Source: Gemmatimonadales bacterium
GTDB taxonomy: Bacteria; Gemmatimonadota; Gemmatimonadetes; Gemmatimonadales; GWC2-71-9
Assembly: GCA_025927545.1 (NCBI GenBank)
Contig: JAICLE010000005.1
Span: forward strand, 1 to 64,000
Reading direction: 5' to 3'
Length of the DNA stretch: 64,000 nucleotides
A model generated the notes under the pieces. The model was given only the letters and a program-made list of their open reading frames with translations. It ran no database searches and was not told the DNA's origin. Shown here piece after piece: positions 9,754-20,881 of this stretch. The first letter of the stretch is position 1. Every line of letters begins with the position of its first letter. The position numbers were made by a program, and so were the translations under genes.

Positions 9754-12141
9754 GTGCGGATGCAGCGTCTTCTTTTCCTCCGCGCCGCCGTGGCCCTCTT
9801 CCTGGGGGCTCCGGCGGCGCTTTCCGCGCAGGACGTCCAGCCGCCGCTGATCGACAGCATCGCGGTCCAGGGCAGCGGGCGGCTCACCGCGTCCCAGATC
9901 GTCGGTACCTCCGGCCTGGTGGCTAAACAGCCGGTCAACTATCGCGACATTCAGCGCGCCATCACGGCCCTTTTCCGGACCGGGCAGTTCGACGACGTGC
10001 TCGTCGAGCAGCAGCCACACGGCGGCGGGCTCCTGCTCACCATCAAGGTGAAGGAGCGGCCGCTGCTCGAGAAGTGGGCTGTGCGCGGCGTCACCAAGCT
10101 TTCCGAGGGCGAGGTCAAGGGCAGGGTGAAGCTCGTCAACGGCCGGCCGCTCGACCGGAACGCCGTCGAGCAGTCCCGCGCCGCGATCGATTCGCTCTAC
10201 ACCCACAACGGCTACTACTCCGCCCAGGTGAAGACGCTCGAGCTGCCGCAGGGCCCGGGACGGGAGCGGATCGTTTTCGACGTGGACGAGGGTCAGCGGG
10301 TCGCGATCAGCCAGGTCGTCATCGAGGGCAACAAGCGCTTCTCGGACAAGCAGGTCGTCAAACACATGGACACCAGGCCCGAAGGGTTCTGGTGGTTCCA
10401 GAAGGGCGAGTACGACGAGCGCAAGGTGGACCAGGACGTCCGCGAGCGCCTGCCGGGCTGGTACGCCGATCAGGGCTACGTGGACTTCCAGGTGACGCAC
10501 GATTCGCTGGTGGCCGACTCGAGCGGTGGCAAGGCGAGCCTCCGGCTCCAGGTGGAGGAGGGGCAGCAGTACCAGGTCGGCATCTTCACGGTCGACGGCA
10601 ACCGGCGCTTCTCCAGCGAGGAGCTGCAGACCCTCTACCCGTTCGGGCCGACCGGCCCCACCGGCGCGCCGCAGGGCGGGCCGCGGCCGTTCAGCCGGGC
10701 CGATTGGGAGGCCGCCACGTCCAAGCTGCAGGACCTCTACGCCAACAACGGCTACATCTACGCCCAGGTCGAGCCCGGCGAAACCCGGCGCACGGGGCGG
10801 GACGGCAAGCCGGTCGTGGACCTGCGCTGGACCATCCGCGAGGGCTCGCCGGCCACGATCAACAAGATCGAGATCGTCGGCAACGACGTGACCCACGAGC
10901 GGGTCATCCGCGAGGCGATCGTCATGCTCCCCGGCGACCTGTTCAGCCGTGAGCGGCTGATCCGCTCGTACCAGAACGTCGCCAACCTCGGCTTCTTTCA
11001 GCAGCCGCTGCCGAGTCCTGACGTGAAGCCCGCGGCCAACGGCGTGGACGTGGACGTGACGTTCCGGGTCGAGGAGCGGCGTACCGGAAACGTGAACTTC
11101 GGCGCCTCGCTCGGGCAGGGCACCGGCGTCGGCGGGTTCCTGGGACTGGAGGAGCCCAACCTCTTCGGCAAGGGCAAGCGCGGCAAGCTGCAGTGGCAGT
11201 TCGGCAAGAACATCAACGACTTCACGCTGAGCTACACCGATCCCGCCATTCGGGAGAGCCGGATCTCCGGCACCGTGTCGCTGTTCGACTCGCGCGCACG
11301 GTACACCATCGGCGACCTCGGGCGCCGCAAGCAGACGGGCGGGAGCCTCCAGCTCGGCTTCCCCTTCCTCGGGTCACGCTATACCCGGTTCTTCACCTCC
11401 TACTCGTACCAGCGGGTGCGCTACACGGAGGGGTCGGCCGATCTGCGCGCCCGGTTCAGTTGCAGCGCCTGCAGCCGCTCGTCGCTCGGAACCAGCATCC
11501 TGCGGGACACCCGCGTCGGGCTGCCGTTCGCGGTGGGCGGCTCGCTCACCAACGTGAGCGGTGAGCTCAACGGCGGCTTCCTCGGCGGCACGGGAAACTA
11601 CCGCAAGGTGGACCTCGAAGGCCGGTGGTACGCCCCGCTGGGCACGATGGGGGGCGGAGGGCAGCTCGGCGCCGGGGTACAGTTCGTGCTAGGGCTCACG
11701 GCCAAGTCGGGATTCATCTTCGGAGACGCGGGACCGTTCTTCACCGAGCTTTACTCGCTCGGGGGCGTGCAGTACGGCATCCCGCTCCGCGGCTACGACG
11801 AGTTCTCGATCACGCCCAACGGCTTCGACCCCTCGGCCAGCGGCAACCAGGCCAGCCCGGACGCGTTCGGGAAGTCATACGCGGCGTTCACGGTCGAGGG
11901 CGGCGCGCGCATCAGCCAGTCGCTCTACGTGAGCGCGTTCTTCGACGCGGGCAACGTTTACCGCAGCGCACGCCAGTGGGATCCGACCCGGCTCTTTCGG
12001 GGCGCGGGCGTGGGGGCGGCGGTCATCTCGCCACTGGGACCGATCGGCGTGGATCTGGGCTACGGCTTCGACAAGGTGAACGGGCAGGGTCTCCCCGCGC
12101 CCGGGTGGCAGCTCCACTTCAAGCTGGGCAATTTCTTCTAG
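9754..12141 (+). CDS. bamA: Outer membrane protein assembly factor BamA
   Basis: Signal peptide, POTRA repeats, C-terminal Omp85 barrel; followed by OmpH/Skp and LpxD. Start could be 9760 (ATG). Confidence 0.92.
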   Translation: MRMQRLLFLRAAVALFLGAPAALSAQDVQPPLIDSIAVQGSGRLTASQIVGTSGLVAKQPVNYRDIQRAITALFRTGQFDDVLVEQQPHGGGLLLTIKVKERPLLEKWAVRGVTKLSEGEVKGRVKLVNGRPLDRNAVEQSRAAIDSLYTHNGYYSAQVKTLELPQGPGRERIVFDVDEGQRVAISQVVIEGNKRFSDKQVVKHMDTRPEGFWWFQKGEYDERKVDQDVRERLPGWYADQGYVDFQVTHDSLVADSSGGKASLRLQVEEGQQYQVGIFTVDGNRRFSSEELQTLYPFGPTGPTGAPQGGPRPFSRADWEAATSKLQDLYANNGYIYAQVEPGETRRTGRDGKPVVDLRWTIREGSPATINKIEIVGNDVTHERVIREAIVMLPGDLFSRERLIRSYQNVANLGFFQQPLPSPDVKPAANGVDVDVTFRVEERRTGNVNFGASLGQGTGVGGFLGLEEPNLFGKGKRGKLQWQFGKNINDFTLSYTDPAIRESRISGTVSLFDSRARYTIGDLGRRKQTGGSLQLGFPFLGSRYTRFFTSYSYQRVRYTEGSADLRARFSCSACSRSSLGTSILRDTRVGLPFAVGGSLTNVSGELNGGFLGGTGNYRKVDLEGRWYAPLGTMGGGGQLGAGVQFVLGLTAKSGFIFGDAGPFFTELYSLGGVQYGIPLRGYDEFSITPNGFDPSASGNQASPDAFGKSYAAFTVEGGARISQSLYVSAFFDAGNVYRSARQWDPTRLFRGAGVGAAVISPLGPIGVDLGYGFDKVNGQGLPAPGWQLHFKLGNFF

Positions 12142-12174
12142 CACTTCGACCGCACCTTTCATCGGGAGCAACGC

Positions 12175-12711
12175 ATGAAGCTGTCCGTCGCGACAACCTG
12201 GGCCGTCCTGCTCACTCTCGTCTGTGCCGCCGCACCGCTCGCGGCACAGCAGGGGGGCGGGACCAAGATCGCCTACGTCAACACCCAGGCGATCCTCAAG
12301 GCGACGCCGGGCTATGCGCAGGCCGAGTCCACCTTCACGAAGGAGCTCGCGAGCTACCGGGGAGAAGTTCAGAAGCTGCAGGCCAGCCTGGACTCCGCGG
12401 CCTCCGACTTCGAACAGCAGTCGGTCATGCTCAGCCCGACGCAGCGGGCGGCCAAGCGGAAGGACCTCCAGGGCCAGCAGCAGAAGCTGGAACAGCGCAC
12501 GCAGGAGCTGCAGCAGCGCGCGACGGGCCGCGAGCGGGAGCTGCTCGACCCGATCCAGTCCAAGGTCAACAGCGTGATCGAAGGGATGCGCGCCTCGGGC
12601 AACTACGCGATGATTTTCGACGTGAGTGCGCCCAACAGCGGGGTCGTTACGGCGGACAAGTCGCTGGACCTCACCCAGAAGGTCATCCAGCAGCTCAAGT
12701 CCGGCAGCTAG
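12175..12711 (+). CDS. skp: OmpH/Skp-family periplasmic chaperone
   Basis: Signal peptide, KIAYVNTQAILKATPGYAQAE, long coiled-coil; sits between bamA and lpxD. Confidence 0.85.
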   Translation: MKLSVATTWAVLLTLVCAAAPLAAQQGGGTKIAYVNTQAILKATPGYAQAESTFTKELASYRGEVQKLQASLDSAASDFEQQSVMLSPTQRAAKRKDLQGQQQKLEQRTQELQQRATGRERELLDPIQSKVNSVIEGMRASGNYAMIFDVSAPNSGVVTADKSLDLTQKVIQQLKSGS

Positions 12712-12715
12712 CCAC

Positions 12716-13750
12716 GTGGCCGCGGCAGGTCTCACCGCGCAGGCGGTCGCCGATCTCGTCGGTGGCCGCCTGCTTGGCGATGGGACCGTGACGGTCAGCG
12801 CCGTGCGCCCGCTGGACCGGGCGGGCCCCGAGGCGCTCTCGCTGGCCGTCTCGGCCCGCTACGCGGAGGCGCTCCGGAGCTCCCGGGCCGGCGCCGTGCT
12901 GGTGCCGGAGGCGCTGGCCGCAACGCCCGAGGGCCGGCGCGCGCGCATCGTGGTCCCGGACCCGTACGCGGCGCTGGTGCGCGTGATGGCCGCACTCTTT
13001 CCTCCGGCCGCCCTCCAAGCCGGCGTGGATCGAGCCGCGCGCCTCGGCCCCGGCTGCGTGCTCGGCGCCGACGTCAGCATCGGGCCGTTCGTGGTCCTGG
13101 GTCGGGGAGTCCACCTGGGCGCGCGGTCGCGGCTGGCGGAAGGCGTGTCGCTCGGCGACGGGGTGACCATCGGCGAGGACACCGTGATCGGCCCCCGTGC
13201 CGTCTGCTATGCCGAGACCAGGATCGGCAGCCGGGTGGTGATCAAGGCCGGGGCGGTCATCGGCGGCCCGGGTTTCGGGTACCGGCGGGGCCCTGCGGGG
13301 CATGACCGGATTCCCCACGTGGGCGGCTGCATCGTGGCCGACGAGGTGGAGATCGGCTCCAACTCCTGCGTCGACCGCGGGAGCGTGGACGACACCGTCA
13401 TCGGGCGCGGCACCAAGCTCGACAACCTCGTGCACGTGGGGCACAACGTCCGGATCGGCGAGCGCTGCCTTCTGATGGCCGGCGTCGGGGTCGCGGGGAG
13501 CACCCACATCGGGAACGACGTCATTCTGGCGGGGCACGTGGGCGTGACGGACCACCTCCTGATCGGCGATGGAGCGCGAATCGCGGCCAAGAGCGCGGTA
13601 TTCGGCGACATCCCGGCGGGCGCCTCGTTCAGCGGCCACCCCGCACGGCCGCACCGTCAATTCCTCCGGGCACAGGCGGCACTTCATCGGCTGGCGCCGA
13701 TCATCGCGGACGTGGAGCGGGTCGTGGGGAGGGGGCGCCCCGATGCCTAG
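12716..13750 (+). CDS. lpxD: UDP-3-O-acylglucosamine N-acyltransferase LpxD
   Basis: N-terminal LpxD domain then left-handed hexapeptide repeats; probable GTG start at 12716 (the track start at 12626 overlaps ompH). Confidence 0.93.
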   Translation: MAAAGLTAQAVADLVGGRLLGDGTVTVSAVRPLDRAGPEALSLAVSARYAEALRSSRAGAVLVPEALAATPEGRRARIVVPDPYAALVRVMAALFPPAALQAGVDRAARLGPGCVLGADVSIGPFVVLGRGVHLGARSRLAEGVSLGDGVTIGEDTVIGPRAVCYAETRIGSRVVIKAGAVIGGPGFGYRRGPAGHDRIPHVGGCIVADEVEIGSNSCVDRGSVDDTVIGRGTKLDNLVHVGHNVRIGERCLLMAGVGVAGSTHIGNDVILAGHVGVTDHLLIGDGARIAAKSAVFGDIPAGASFSGHPARPHRQFLRAQAALHRLAPIIADVERVVGRGRPDA

Positions 13751-15017
13751 ACGGACGCTCGCGGGGGTCGCCGTGGTGCGCGGCACGGGTCTGCATACCG
13801 GACGTGAGGCCAGCGTCCGCTGCCTCGCGGCGCCGGCGGGTCAGGGGATCGTCTTCCAGCGGATGGATCTGCCGGGCGCCCCGCGCATCCCGGCACGCAT
13901 CACCGAGGTGCAGAGCACCGACCGGCGGACCGCGCTGGGCGAGGGTGCCGCAACGGTGCAGACGGTCGAGCACCTGCTGGCGGCTGCCGCCGCACTCGGC
14001 CTCGACGATCTCACCGTCGAACTCGACGGCCCCGAGCCGCCGATCGGCGACGGGTCGTTCGCGCCATTCCTGGCGGCGCTCAGTGAGGCGGGCACCCGGG
14101 AGATCCCTGGCGAGCCGGTCGTCTACCGCGTCACGGCGCCGTTCCAGCTCGTGGAAGGGGACGCCAGCTATGTGGTGGCGCCGGCCCGATCGCTCCGGCT
14201 CACCACCACGATCGAATGGTCGCACCCGCTGATCGGCCGGCAGAGCGGCGCGTACGAGATCACCCCGGCCGAATTCTCGCGCGAGCTGGCGGGCGCCCGT
14301 ACGTTCGGGTTCCTGCACGAGGCGGAGGCGCTCCGCGCGCGCGGCCTGGCCCTGGGCGCGGGGCTGGACTCCACCCTGGTGCTCTCCGACGAGGGACTCG
14401 TGGGCGACGCCACCCTCCGCTGGCCGGACGAGTTCGTTCGCCACAAGTCGGCCGACATTCTGGGAGACCTGGCGCTGGTCGGGGGCCGGATCGAAGCGCA
14501 CGTGATCGCAACCAAGCCAAGCCATCAGGGCAACATCGCGCTGGCCCGCTGGCTCACCCGGACGGCGCAGCGCGACGGAGGCGTGGCGATGGACATCGGC
14601 CGGATCCTCGACGTGATCCCGCACCGGTACCCGTTCCTGCTGGTGGACCGCATCCTCGAGGTGGAGGGGACGAAACGGATCGTCGGGATCAAGAACGTCA
14701 CCATCAACGAGCCGTTTTTCCAAGGCCACTTTCCCGGCCACCCCATCATGCCCGGCGTGCTCATCATCGAGGCCATGGCCCAGGTCGGCGGGATGCTGCT
14801 GCTCGGCACGATCGAGGACCCCGACCAGAAGGTGGTGTACTTCATGTCGCTCGACAATGTGAAGTTCCGCCGGCCGGTGCTCCCGGGCGATCAGCTTCGC
14901 TGCGAGCTGGAGATGCTGCAGAACCGCGGGCGCACCTGCCGGATGAAGGGGGTGGCCTACGTGGACGGCAACGTCGTGGCCGAGGCCGAGATGATGGCGC
15001 GGGTGGTGGACCGGTGA
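13743..15017 (+). CDS. lpxC-fabZ: Bifunctional LpxC deacetylase / FabZ 3-hydroxyacyl-ACP dehydratase fusion
   Basis: LpxC motifs ([30 protein letters not shown]) then FabZ ([33 protein letters not shown]) in one frame. Confidence 0.95.
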   Translation: MPRRTLAGVAVVRGTGLHTGREASVRCLAAPAGQGIVFQRMDLPGAPRIPARITEVQSTDRRTALGEGAATVQTVEHLLAAAAALGLDDLTVELDGPEPPIGDGSFAPFLAALSEAGTREIPGEPVVYRVTAPFQLVEGDASYVVAPARSLRLTTTIEWSHPLIGRQSGAYEITPAEFSRELAGARTFGFLHEAEALRARGLALGAGLDSTLVLSDEGLVGDATLRWPDEFVRHKSADILGDLALVGGRIEAHVIATKPSHQGNIALARWLTRTAQRDGGVAMDIGRILDVIPHRYPFLLVDRILEVEGTKRIVGIKNVTINEPFFQGHFPGHPIMPGVLIIEAMAQVGGMLLLGTIEDPDQKVVYFMSLDNVKFRRPVLPGDQLRCELEMLQNRGRTCRMKGVAYVDGNVVAEAEMMARVVDR

Positions 15018-15790
15018 CCACCGCGGTCCACCCGACCGCGCTCGTCGACCCGTCGGCGCGAATCGGGGCCGGCGTGGAGATCGGCCCCTGGGCCATGGTC
15101 GGGCCCGCGGTCACGGTGGGTGACCGCTGCCGGCTGGGCCCGCGCTCGCGGCTGGTACGCAACGTGGTGCTGGCCGAGGATGTGACCGTCGGCGACGGAT
15201 CGATTCTTGGCGGCGACCCCCAGGACCTCAAGTTCAAGGGGGAGGAGACCTGGGTGGAGATCGGAGCGGGCACCATCATCAGGGAATACTCCACCATCAA
15301 CCGCGCCACCTCGCAGAGTTACCGCACGGTGGTCGGCCAGCGCTGTTTCATCATGTCGTACGTGCACCTGGCGCACGATTGCCATGTGGGCGACGAGGTG
15401 ACGATCGCCAACGGCACCCAGTGCGCCGGGCACGTCACCATCCACGACCGGGCCGTCTTGAGCGGACTCAACGCGGTGCACCAGTTCGTCACCATCGGGA
15501 CCCATGCGTTCGTGGGCGGGGGATCGAGGGTGAACCAGGACATTCCGCCGTACGTCAAGGCAGTGGGGAACCCGATGGAGCTCTACGGCCTCAACTCGAT
15601 CGGCCTCCAGCGGGCCGGCTTCTCGGGCGACACGATCGCGGCGCTCAAGCGCGCCTACCGGCTGTTCTTCAATTCGGAGCTCAACCTGTCGCAGGCGCTG
15701 GAACGCGCCCGGACAGATCTTCCGGGGTCGCCCGAGGTGGAGCGCTTCCTCGCATTCGTGGAATCGTCCGAGCGCGGAGTGCCCGCGTGA
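15014..15790 (+). CDS. lpxA: Acyl-ACP--UDP-N-acetylglucosamine O-acyltransferase LpxA
   Basis: Hexapeptide repeats, catalytic-type HLAHDCHVGD, AVHQFVTIG; GTG at 15014 overlaps fabZ stop. Confidence 0.94.
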   Translation: MTTAVHPTALVDPSARIGAGVEIGPWAMVGPAVTVGDRCRLGPRSRLVRNVVLAEDVTVGDGSILGGDPQDLKFKGEETWVEIGAGTIIREYSTINRATSQSYRTVVGQRCFIMSYVHLAHDCHVGDEVTIANGTQCAGHVTIHDRAVLSGLNAVHQFVTIGTHAFVGGGSRVNQDIPPYVKAVGNPMELYGLNSIGLQRAGFSGDTIAALKRAYRLFFNSELNLSQALERARTDLPGSPEVERFLAFVESSERGVPA

Positions 15791-16767
15791 GCGCCCGGCT
15801 GCCCATTGGCGTGATCGGCGTCGGCGCGCTCGGCCGGCATCATGCGCGCCACCTGGCCGGACTCGCCGACGCCCGGCTCGCCGGCATCTACGATACCGAC
15901 GCCGGGCGCGCCCAGCAGGTGGCCCGCGAGCTCGGCACGACCGCCTGCGCCAGCCTGGACGAGCTGCTCGGCGCGGTCGAGGCGGTGACCGTCGCGGTCC
16001 CCACCCCGGCGCACGCGGAGGTCGGACTCGCCGCGCTCGCGGCGGGGGTCCCGGTACTGATGGAGAAGCCGCTCGCCGCCACGGTGGCCGAGGCGGACGC
16101 GCTCATCGCGGCCGCAGACCGGGGCGGGCTGCAGCTCCAGGTGGGGCACATCGAACGATACAATCGCGCCATCCGCGCCGCCGAACCGTACCTGCGCGGT
16201 CCCCGATACATCGAGAGCCAGCGTCTGGCGCCATTCCAGCCGCGCGGTACCGACGTGGCCGTGGTGCTCGACCTCATGATCCACGACCTGGATCTCGTGC
16301 TCCACCTCACCGGCGGCGCCGAAGCCCTCGAGGTCCGCGCGTCCGGCCTGCCGCTCCTCAGCGCGCACCTCGACCTCGCCAACGCGCGGGTCGAGTTCGC
16401 CAACGGGGCGGTGGCACTGGCCACGGCCAGCCGGGTGTCGCGCGAGCGGGTGCGCCGGCTCAGGCTGTTCCAGCCGAACGGCTACTTCTCGCTGGACCTC
16501 GCGAGCGGCGCCGGGGAATTCATGCGCGTCCGCGGGGACTGGCAGCCGGGCACGGGGAAGGCGCTGACCGACGTGGTCGAGCGGATCGTGCTGGAGGCGC
16601 CGGAGGCCGATGCGCTCCAGTTGGAGCTCCGGAGCTTCGTCCACGCGGTGCGCGGCCAGCGGGAGCCGGTGGTGAGCGGCGAGGAGGGACGGGCGGCGCT
16701 CGCGCTCGCGCTGCGAGTGGCCGAGGCCGTGCGGACCTCGCCGCTCACCGTCCCCGCGGCTGGATGA
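15787..16767 (+). CDS. Gfo/Idh/MocA family oxidoreductase
   Basis: N-terminal Rossmann GVIGVGALGRHHARHLAGL; MEKPLAATVAEAD; located between lpxA and lpxB. Confidence 0.88.
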   Translation: MSARLPIGVIGVGALGRHHARHLAGLADARLAGIYDTDAGRAQQVARELGTTACASLDELLGAVEAVTVAVPTPAHAEVGLAALAAGVPVLMEKPLAATVAEADALIAAADRGGLQLQVGHIERYNRAIRAAEPYLRGPRYIESQRLAPFQPRGTDVAVVLDLMIHDLDLVLHLTGGAEALEVRASGLPLLSAHLDLANARVEFANGAVALATASRVSRERVRRLRLFQPNGYFSLDLASGAGEFMRVRGDWQPGTGKALTDVVERIVLEAPEADALQLELRSFVHAVRGQREPVVSGEEGRAALALALRVAEAVRTSPLTVPAAG

Positions 16768-17888
16768 TCGCGCGGCGCGCCCCCCGCATCTTCATCTCCG
16801 CCGGCGAGCCCTCGGGCGATCTTCACGGCGCCGGCGTGGTTCGCGCGCTTCGCGACCGCTACCCCGATTCCGTCATCGAAGCGCTGGGCGGCCCGCTGAT
16901 GGCCGCGGCCGGGGCGACGATCCGCTACCCCATGGAAGGGCTCGCCGCCTTCGGTGTGGTCGAGATCGTCACCAAGCTGGCGGCGCACGTGCGGCTGCTC
17001 CGCGCCCTGCGGGCCGACTTCCGCGCCGGCCGCTACGATCTCGCGATCGTGATCGACTACCCCGGCTTTCACGTGCGGGTGGCCGAGGCGGCGCGGGAGG
17101 CGGGCATCAAGGTCCTTTACTACATTGCGCCGCAGCTCTGGGCGTGGCGTCCCGGCCGGGCGCGCCGGTTCGCGTCGGCGGTGGACCGGCTGGCCGTGGT
17201 GCTGCCGTTCGAGCAGCGCTTCTTCGGAGGGCTGGGACTCCGGAGCGACTACGTGGGACACCCGCTGGTCGATCGCGGGGCGTGGCCCAGCCGCGCGGCG
17301 GCACGGGAGCAGATCGGCATCCGCTCGGAGGCCCGGGTGCTCGGGCTCTTTCCGGGAAGCCGGCACCAGGAGATCCGCCGGCTCTGGCGGCCGTTTCGGG
17401 ACGCGGCGCACCAGCTCCTGAGCGAGGGGCGCTGCGACCGGGTGCTGGTGGCGGGCACGCCCGACGGGGATTATCCGGATCCGGGCCAGCTCGAGCTCCT
17501 CCGCGGCGATCCCATCCCGGTTTTCGCGGCGGCGGACGCTGCGCTCGCCAAGTCGGGCACCACCACGCTCGAGGCCGCGCTCGCGGACGTGCCGATGGTG
17601 GTCGCGTACAAGGTCCATCCGCTGACCTGGCACATGTTCCAGCGGCTCCGGACAGTGCAGTGGGTGAGCCTGGTGAACCTCGTCGCCGAGCGGGAGGTCG
17701 TGCCCGAGATGCTGCAGGACCGCGCGGAGGCGTCCCCGCTGGCCGAGGCGCTCCGCCCGCTGCTCGACCCACGCGACCCGGCCACCGTGGCGCAGCGCGA
17801 AGGACTTGCGCTGGTGCGGGAGCGACTGGGCGAGCCTGGCGCCACGACCCGGGTGGTGGCGCTGGCGGACGAGTTGCTGGGCGAGTGA
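16764..17888 (+). CDS. lpxB: Lipid-A-disaccharide synthase LpxB
   Basis: ISAGEPSGDLHGAGVVRAL; YYIAPQLWAWRPGRARR; LFPGSRHQEIRRL; KSGTTTLEAAL. Confidence 0.95.
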   Translation: MIARRAPRIFISAGEPSGDLHGAGVVRALRDRYPDSVIEALGGPLMAAAGATIRYPMEGLAAFGVVEIVTKLAAHVRLLRALRADFRAGRYDLAIVIDYPGFHVRVAEAAREAGIKVLYYIAPQLWAWRPGRARRFASAVDRLAVVLPFEQRFFGGLGLRSDYVGHPLVDRGAWPSRAAAREQIGIRSEARVLGLFPGSRHQEIRRLWRPFRDAAHQLLSEGRCDRVLVAGTPDGDYPDPGQLELLRGDPIPVFAAADAALAKSGTTTLEAALADVPMVVAYKVHPLTWHMFQRLRTVQWVSLVNLVAEREVVPEMLQDRAEASPLAEALRPLLDPRDPATVAQREGLALVRERLGEPGATTRVVALADELLGE

Positions 17889-18514
17889 GGCTCCGGGTTC
17901 CGCCGGCCGTGGCGCGGGCGCTGGCGGGGCCGGCCATCCGGGCGCTCGCCACGACCTGGCGAATCACCACGGTGCACGAGGAGCGCTGGCGGCCGTTGTT
18001 CGAGGCCCGGCGACCCCACGTGTTTCTGCTGTGGCACGAGGCGCTGCTGCCGCTCCTGTGGCATCACCGGCGGCAGGCTATCGCCATCGTCGTCAGCGAA
18101 GCGCGCGACGGGCAGTACCTGGCGGACTTCGCCGCCTCGCTGGGGTATCGGGCCGTGCGCGGCTCGAGCACACGGGGCGCGGCGCGGGCTCTCCTCGGCG
18201 CGGTGCGGGAGCTTCGGTCGGGGTACGCCGTCGCCTTCACGCCCGACGGCCCGCTGGGGCCCCGCCGGGCGCTCAAGCCCGGGGTGGTGGCGGCGGCCCA
18301 GCGCGGCGGGGGCATCGTCGTGCCGCTCCACGCCGAGGCGGGCCGGGCGTGGCGGTTAAATTCCTGGGACCGGTTCATGATCCCGAAACCAGGGGCGCGC
18401 GTGCGGGTCGTCTATGGGCGCCCGTTCGAGGTGGCCGCCGGCGACGCGGGGCTCGCCCGGGGAGTGGCGGACGCGGAGGAGCGACTGCGCGAGATCGCGG
18501 GGAGCGACCGATGA
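17885..18514 (+). CDS. DUF374 lysophospholipid acyltransferase-family protein (LpxJ-like candidate)
   Basis: FLLWHEALLPLLWHHR, RGSSTRGAARALLG, FTPDGPLGPRRALKPGVVAAAQRGGGIVVPL are DUF374 features; flanked by lpxB and lpxK. Confidence 0.85.
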   Translation: MRLRVPPAVARALAGPAIRALATTWRITTVHEERWRPLFEARRPHVFLLWHEALLPLLWHHRRQAIAIVVSEARDGQYLADFAASLGYRAVRGSSTRGAARALLGAVRELRSGYAVAFTPDGPLGPRRALKPGVVAAAQRGGGIVVPLHAEAGRAWRLNSWDRFMIPKPGARVRVVYGRPFEVAAGDAGLARGVADAEERLREIAGSDR

Positions 18515-19551
18515 GCCGGCGGGGCGACACGCATCGGGTCATGCGCTGGCTATGGACCAGCCGGCGGGCAGACGCGCGGCTCGCCCGCCTCGCGCTGCTG
18601 CCGGTCTCCGGGCTTTGGCGCGTCGCCGTAGGCGCCCGACGGACGGCCTACCGGCAGGGCTGGCTCCCGGTGCACGACCTTCCGCTGCCGAGCGTGGCGG
18701 TGGGCAATCTCACCGTGGGCGGCTCCGGCAAGACCCCCATCGCCATCTGGATCGCCCGGCACTACGTGGCGCGCGGTCTCCGCCCGGGCATCCTCCTCCG
18801 CGGCTACGGGGGCGACGAAACGCTCGTGCATCAGCATTCGGTGCCCGAGGCGGTCGTGGTGGCCGACCCCGACCGGGCCGCGGGAGCCGAGCGCGCGCTG
18901 GCCCGAGGGGCGGACGTGCTGGTGCTGGATGACGCCTATCAGCGGCTCGACGTGCACCGGGACCTCAACGTCCTGGTCATGAGCGCCGAGACCACGCGCG
19001 CGGTGCGCTGGCCGCTCCCCGCGGGCCCGTGGCGGGAGAGCTGGGACGCGCTCGACCGGGCGGACGCCGTGGTGGTGACCCGGAAGCGGGCCACCGCCGA
19101 GGCCGCCCGCACGCTGGCGGGGACGCTGGCAGAGCGGGTGCGGGCTCCGATTGCGATCGCCCACCTCGGCCTGGGCACGCTCGAGGGACTGGTGAGCGGA
19201 ACCCGCCGTCCCGCATCGATCCTGGCCGGCAAGCGGGTCGTGGCCGCGTCGGGCATCGCGGATCCGGACGCCTTCGTGGCGCAGACCAAGGCGACCGGCG
19301 CGGCCGTACAGGTTGCCACGTGGAAGGACCACCACGACTACCGCGATGAGGACGTGGCCTGGCTTGCCCACGCCGCGCGTCGGGCCGACCACGTGGTGAT
19401 CACGCAGAAGGACGCCGTCAAGCTGCGCGACCGGTGGCCGGCGGCCGTCCCCGAGCCGCTCGTGGCCCTGCTCGACCTGAGCTGGGAGAAAGGCGGCGAG
19501 CGCTTCGCCGCCGTGCTGGACGCCGTCGTCACACCCGTCGACCGCCTGTAA
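18511..19551 (+). CDS. lpxK: Tetraacyldisaccharide 4'-kinase LpxK
   Basis: [59 protein letters not shown]. Confidence 0.94.
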   Translation: MSRRGDTHRVMRWLWTSRRADARLARLALLPVSGLWRVAVGARRTAYRQGWLPVHDLPLPSVAVGNLTVGGSGKTPIAIWIARHYVARGLRPGILLRGYGGDETLVHQHSVPEAVVVADPDRAAGAERALARGADVLVLDDAYQRLDVHRDLNVLVMSAETTRAVRWPLPAGPWRESWDALDRADAVVVTRKRATAEAARTLAGTLAERVRAPIAIAHLGLGTLEGLVSGTRRPASILAGKRVVAASGIADPDAFVAQTKATGAAVQVATWKDHHDYRDEDVAWLAHAARRADHVVITQKDAVKLRDRWPAAVPEPLVALLDLSWEKGGERFAAVLDAVVTPVDRL

Positions 19552-19576
19552 CCACCATCGGAGCATTCCGACACCT

Positions 19577-20881
19577 ATGAGTGCCACCAGCCGCCCCTCA
19601 CCGCTCCTCATCCGCCCCGAGAAGGACACCTTCCTCAACGAGGAAAACCCATTCGAAGGGATGATGTCACGCTTCGATTACGCGGCGGAGCGTCTGAGCC
19701 TGGACCAGGGACTGTACAAGGTGCTGCGCAGTCCGGAAAAGCAGATCATCGTCTCGGTACCGTTCCAGCGGGACACGGGCGAGGTGGAGGTCTACACCGG
19801 CTACCGCGTGCTCTACAACACGAGCCGCGGCCCCGCGAAAGGCGGCATCCGGTTCGATTTGAACGTGACGCTCGACGAGGTGAAGGCGCTGGCGGCGTGG
19901 ATGACCTGGAAATGCGCGCTCGTCAACATTCCGTTCGGAGGCTCCAAGGGCGGGGTGGTCTGCGACCCCGCCACACTCTCCAATACCGAGCTCGAGCGCA
20001 TCACCCGCCGCTACACCTCCGCCATCATCGAAATCCTGGGACCCGACTCCGACGTACCCGCGCCCGACGTGAACACCAATGAGCGGGTCATGGCCTGGAT
20101 CATGGACACGTATTCCATGCACAAGCGGCACACGGTCACCGCCGTCGTCACCGGGAAGCCGATCGCCATGGGCGGCTCCCTCGGCCGGCGCGAGGCGACC
20201 GGCCGGGGCTGCATGCTGGTGACCCGCGAGGCGCTCCGGAAGCTCGGGATGCCGATCGCCGGGACACGGGTGGCCGTCCAGGGCTTCGGCAACGTGGGCT
20301 CGACCGCGGCGATGCTCATGGAGGAGCTGGGGCTCACCATCGTGGCGGTCAGCGACAAGTCGGGCGGGGTCTACAACCCGAAGGGACTGCGCATCAAGGA
20401 GCTGCAGCAGCACGTCCGCGAGCATCGCTTCCTCGGCGAGTACAAGGAGGCCGAGCCGATCACCAACGAACAGCTCCTCACGGTCGACTGCGAGGTCCTC
20501 GTGCCCGCGGCGCTGGAGAACGTCATCACCCGGCACAATGCGGGCGACGTGAAGGCCCGTATCATCTGCGAGGGAGCCAACGGCCCCACCACGGCCAATG
20601 CCGACCGCATCCTGGAAGAGAAGGGCGTGTTCGTGGTGCCCGACATCCTGGCGAATGCGGGAGGCGTCACGGTCAGCTACTTCGAGTGGGTGCAGGACCG
20701 GGGCGGCTACTTCTGGGACGAGGAAACCGTCAACCAGCGGCTCGAGCGCATCATGGTGCAGTCGTTCGACGAAGTGATCACCATGTCGGAGAAGCACCGC
20801 GTCAATCTGCGCACCGGTGCGTACATGCAGGCGATCGAGCGGGTGGCGGCGGTGCATCGCCTGCGGGGCATGTACGCCTAG
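19577..20881 (+). CDS. gdhA: Glu/Leu/Phe/Val dehydrogenase (glutamate dehydrogenase type)
   Basis: [61 protein letters not shown]. Confidence 0.93.
   Translation: MSATSRPSPLLIRPEKDTFLNEENPFEGMMSRFDYAAERLSLDQGLYKVLRSPEKQIIVSVPFQRDTGEVEVYTGYRVLYNTSRGPAKGGIRFDLNVTLDEVKALAAWMTWKCALVNIPFGGSKGGVVCDPATLSNTELERITRRYTSAIIEILGPDSDVPAPDVNTNERVMAWIMDTYSMHKRHTVTAVVTGKPIAMGGSLGRREATGRGCMLVTREALRKLGMPIAGTRVAVQGFGNVGSTAAMLMEELGLTIVAVSDKSGGVYNPKGLRIKELQQHVREHRFLGEYKEAEPITNEQLLTVDCEVLVPAALENVITRHNAGDVKARIICEGANGPTTANADRILEEKGVFVVPDILANAGGVTVSYFEWVQDRGGYFWDEETVNQRLERIMVQSFDEVITMSEKHRVNLRTGAYMQAIERVAAVHRLRGMYA

Noticed and set aside
7017-9938. 973-aa minus-strand ORF opposite clpC
   Set aside because: Antisense artefact; composition is non-protein-like and the sense strand encodes a complete ClpC.
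18032-18050. TGGCAC...CTGC resembling a sigma-54 -24/-12 promoter
   Set aside because: Lies inside the DUF374 coding region and the spacing to the GC doublet is off; expected by chance in high-GC sequence.
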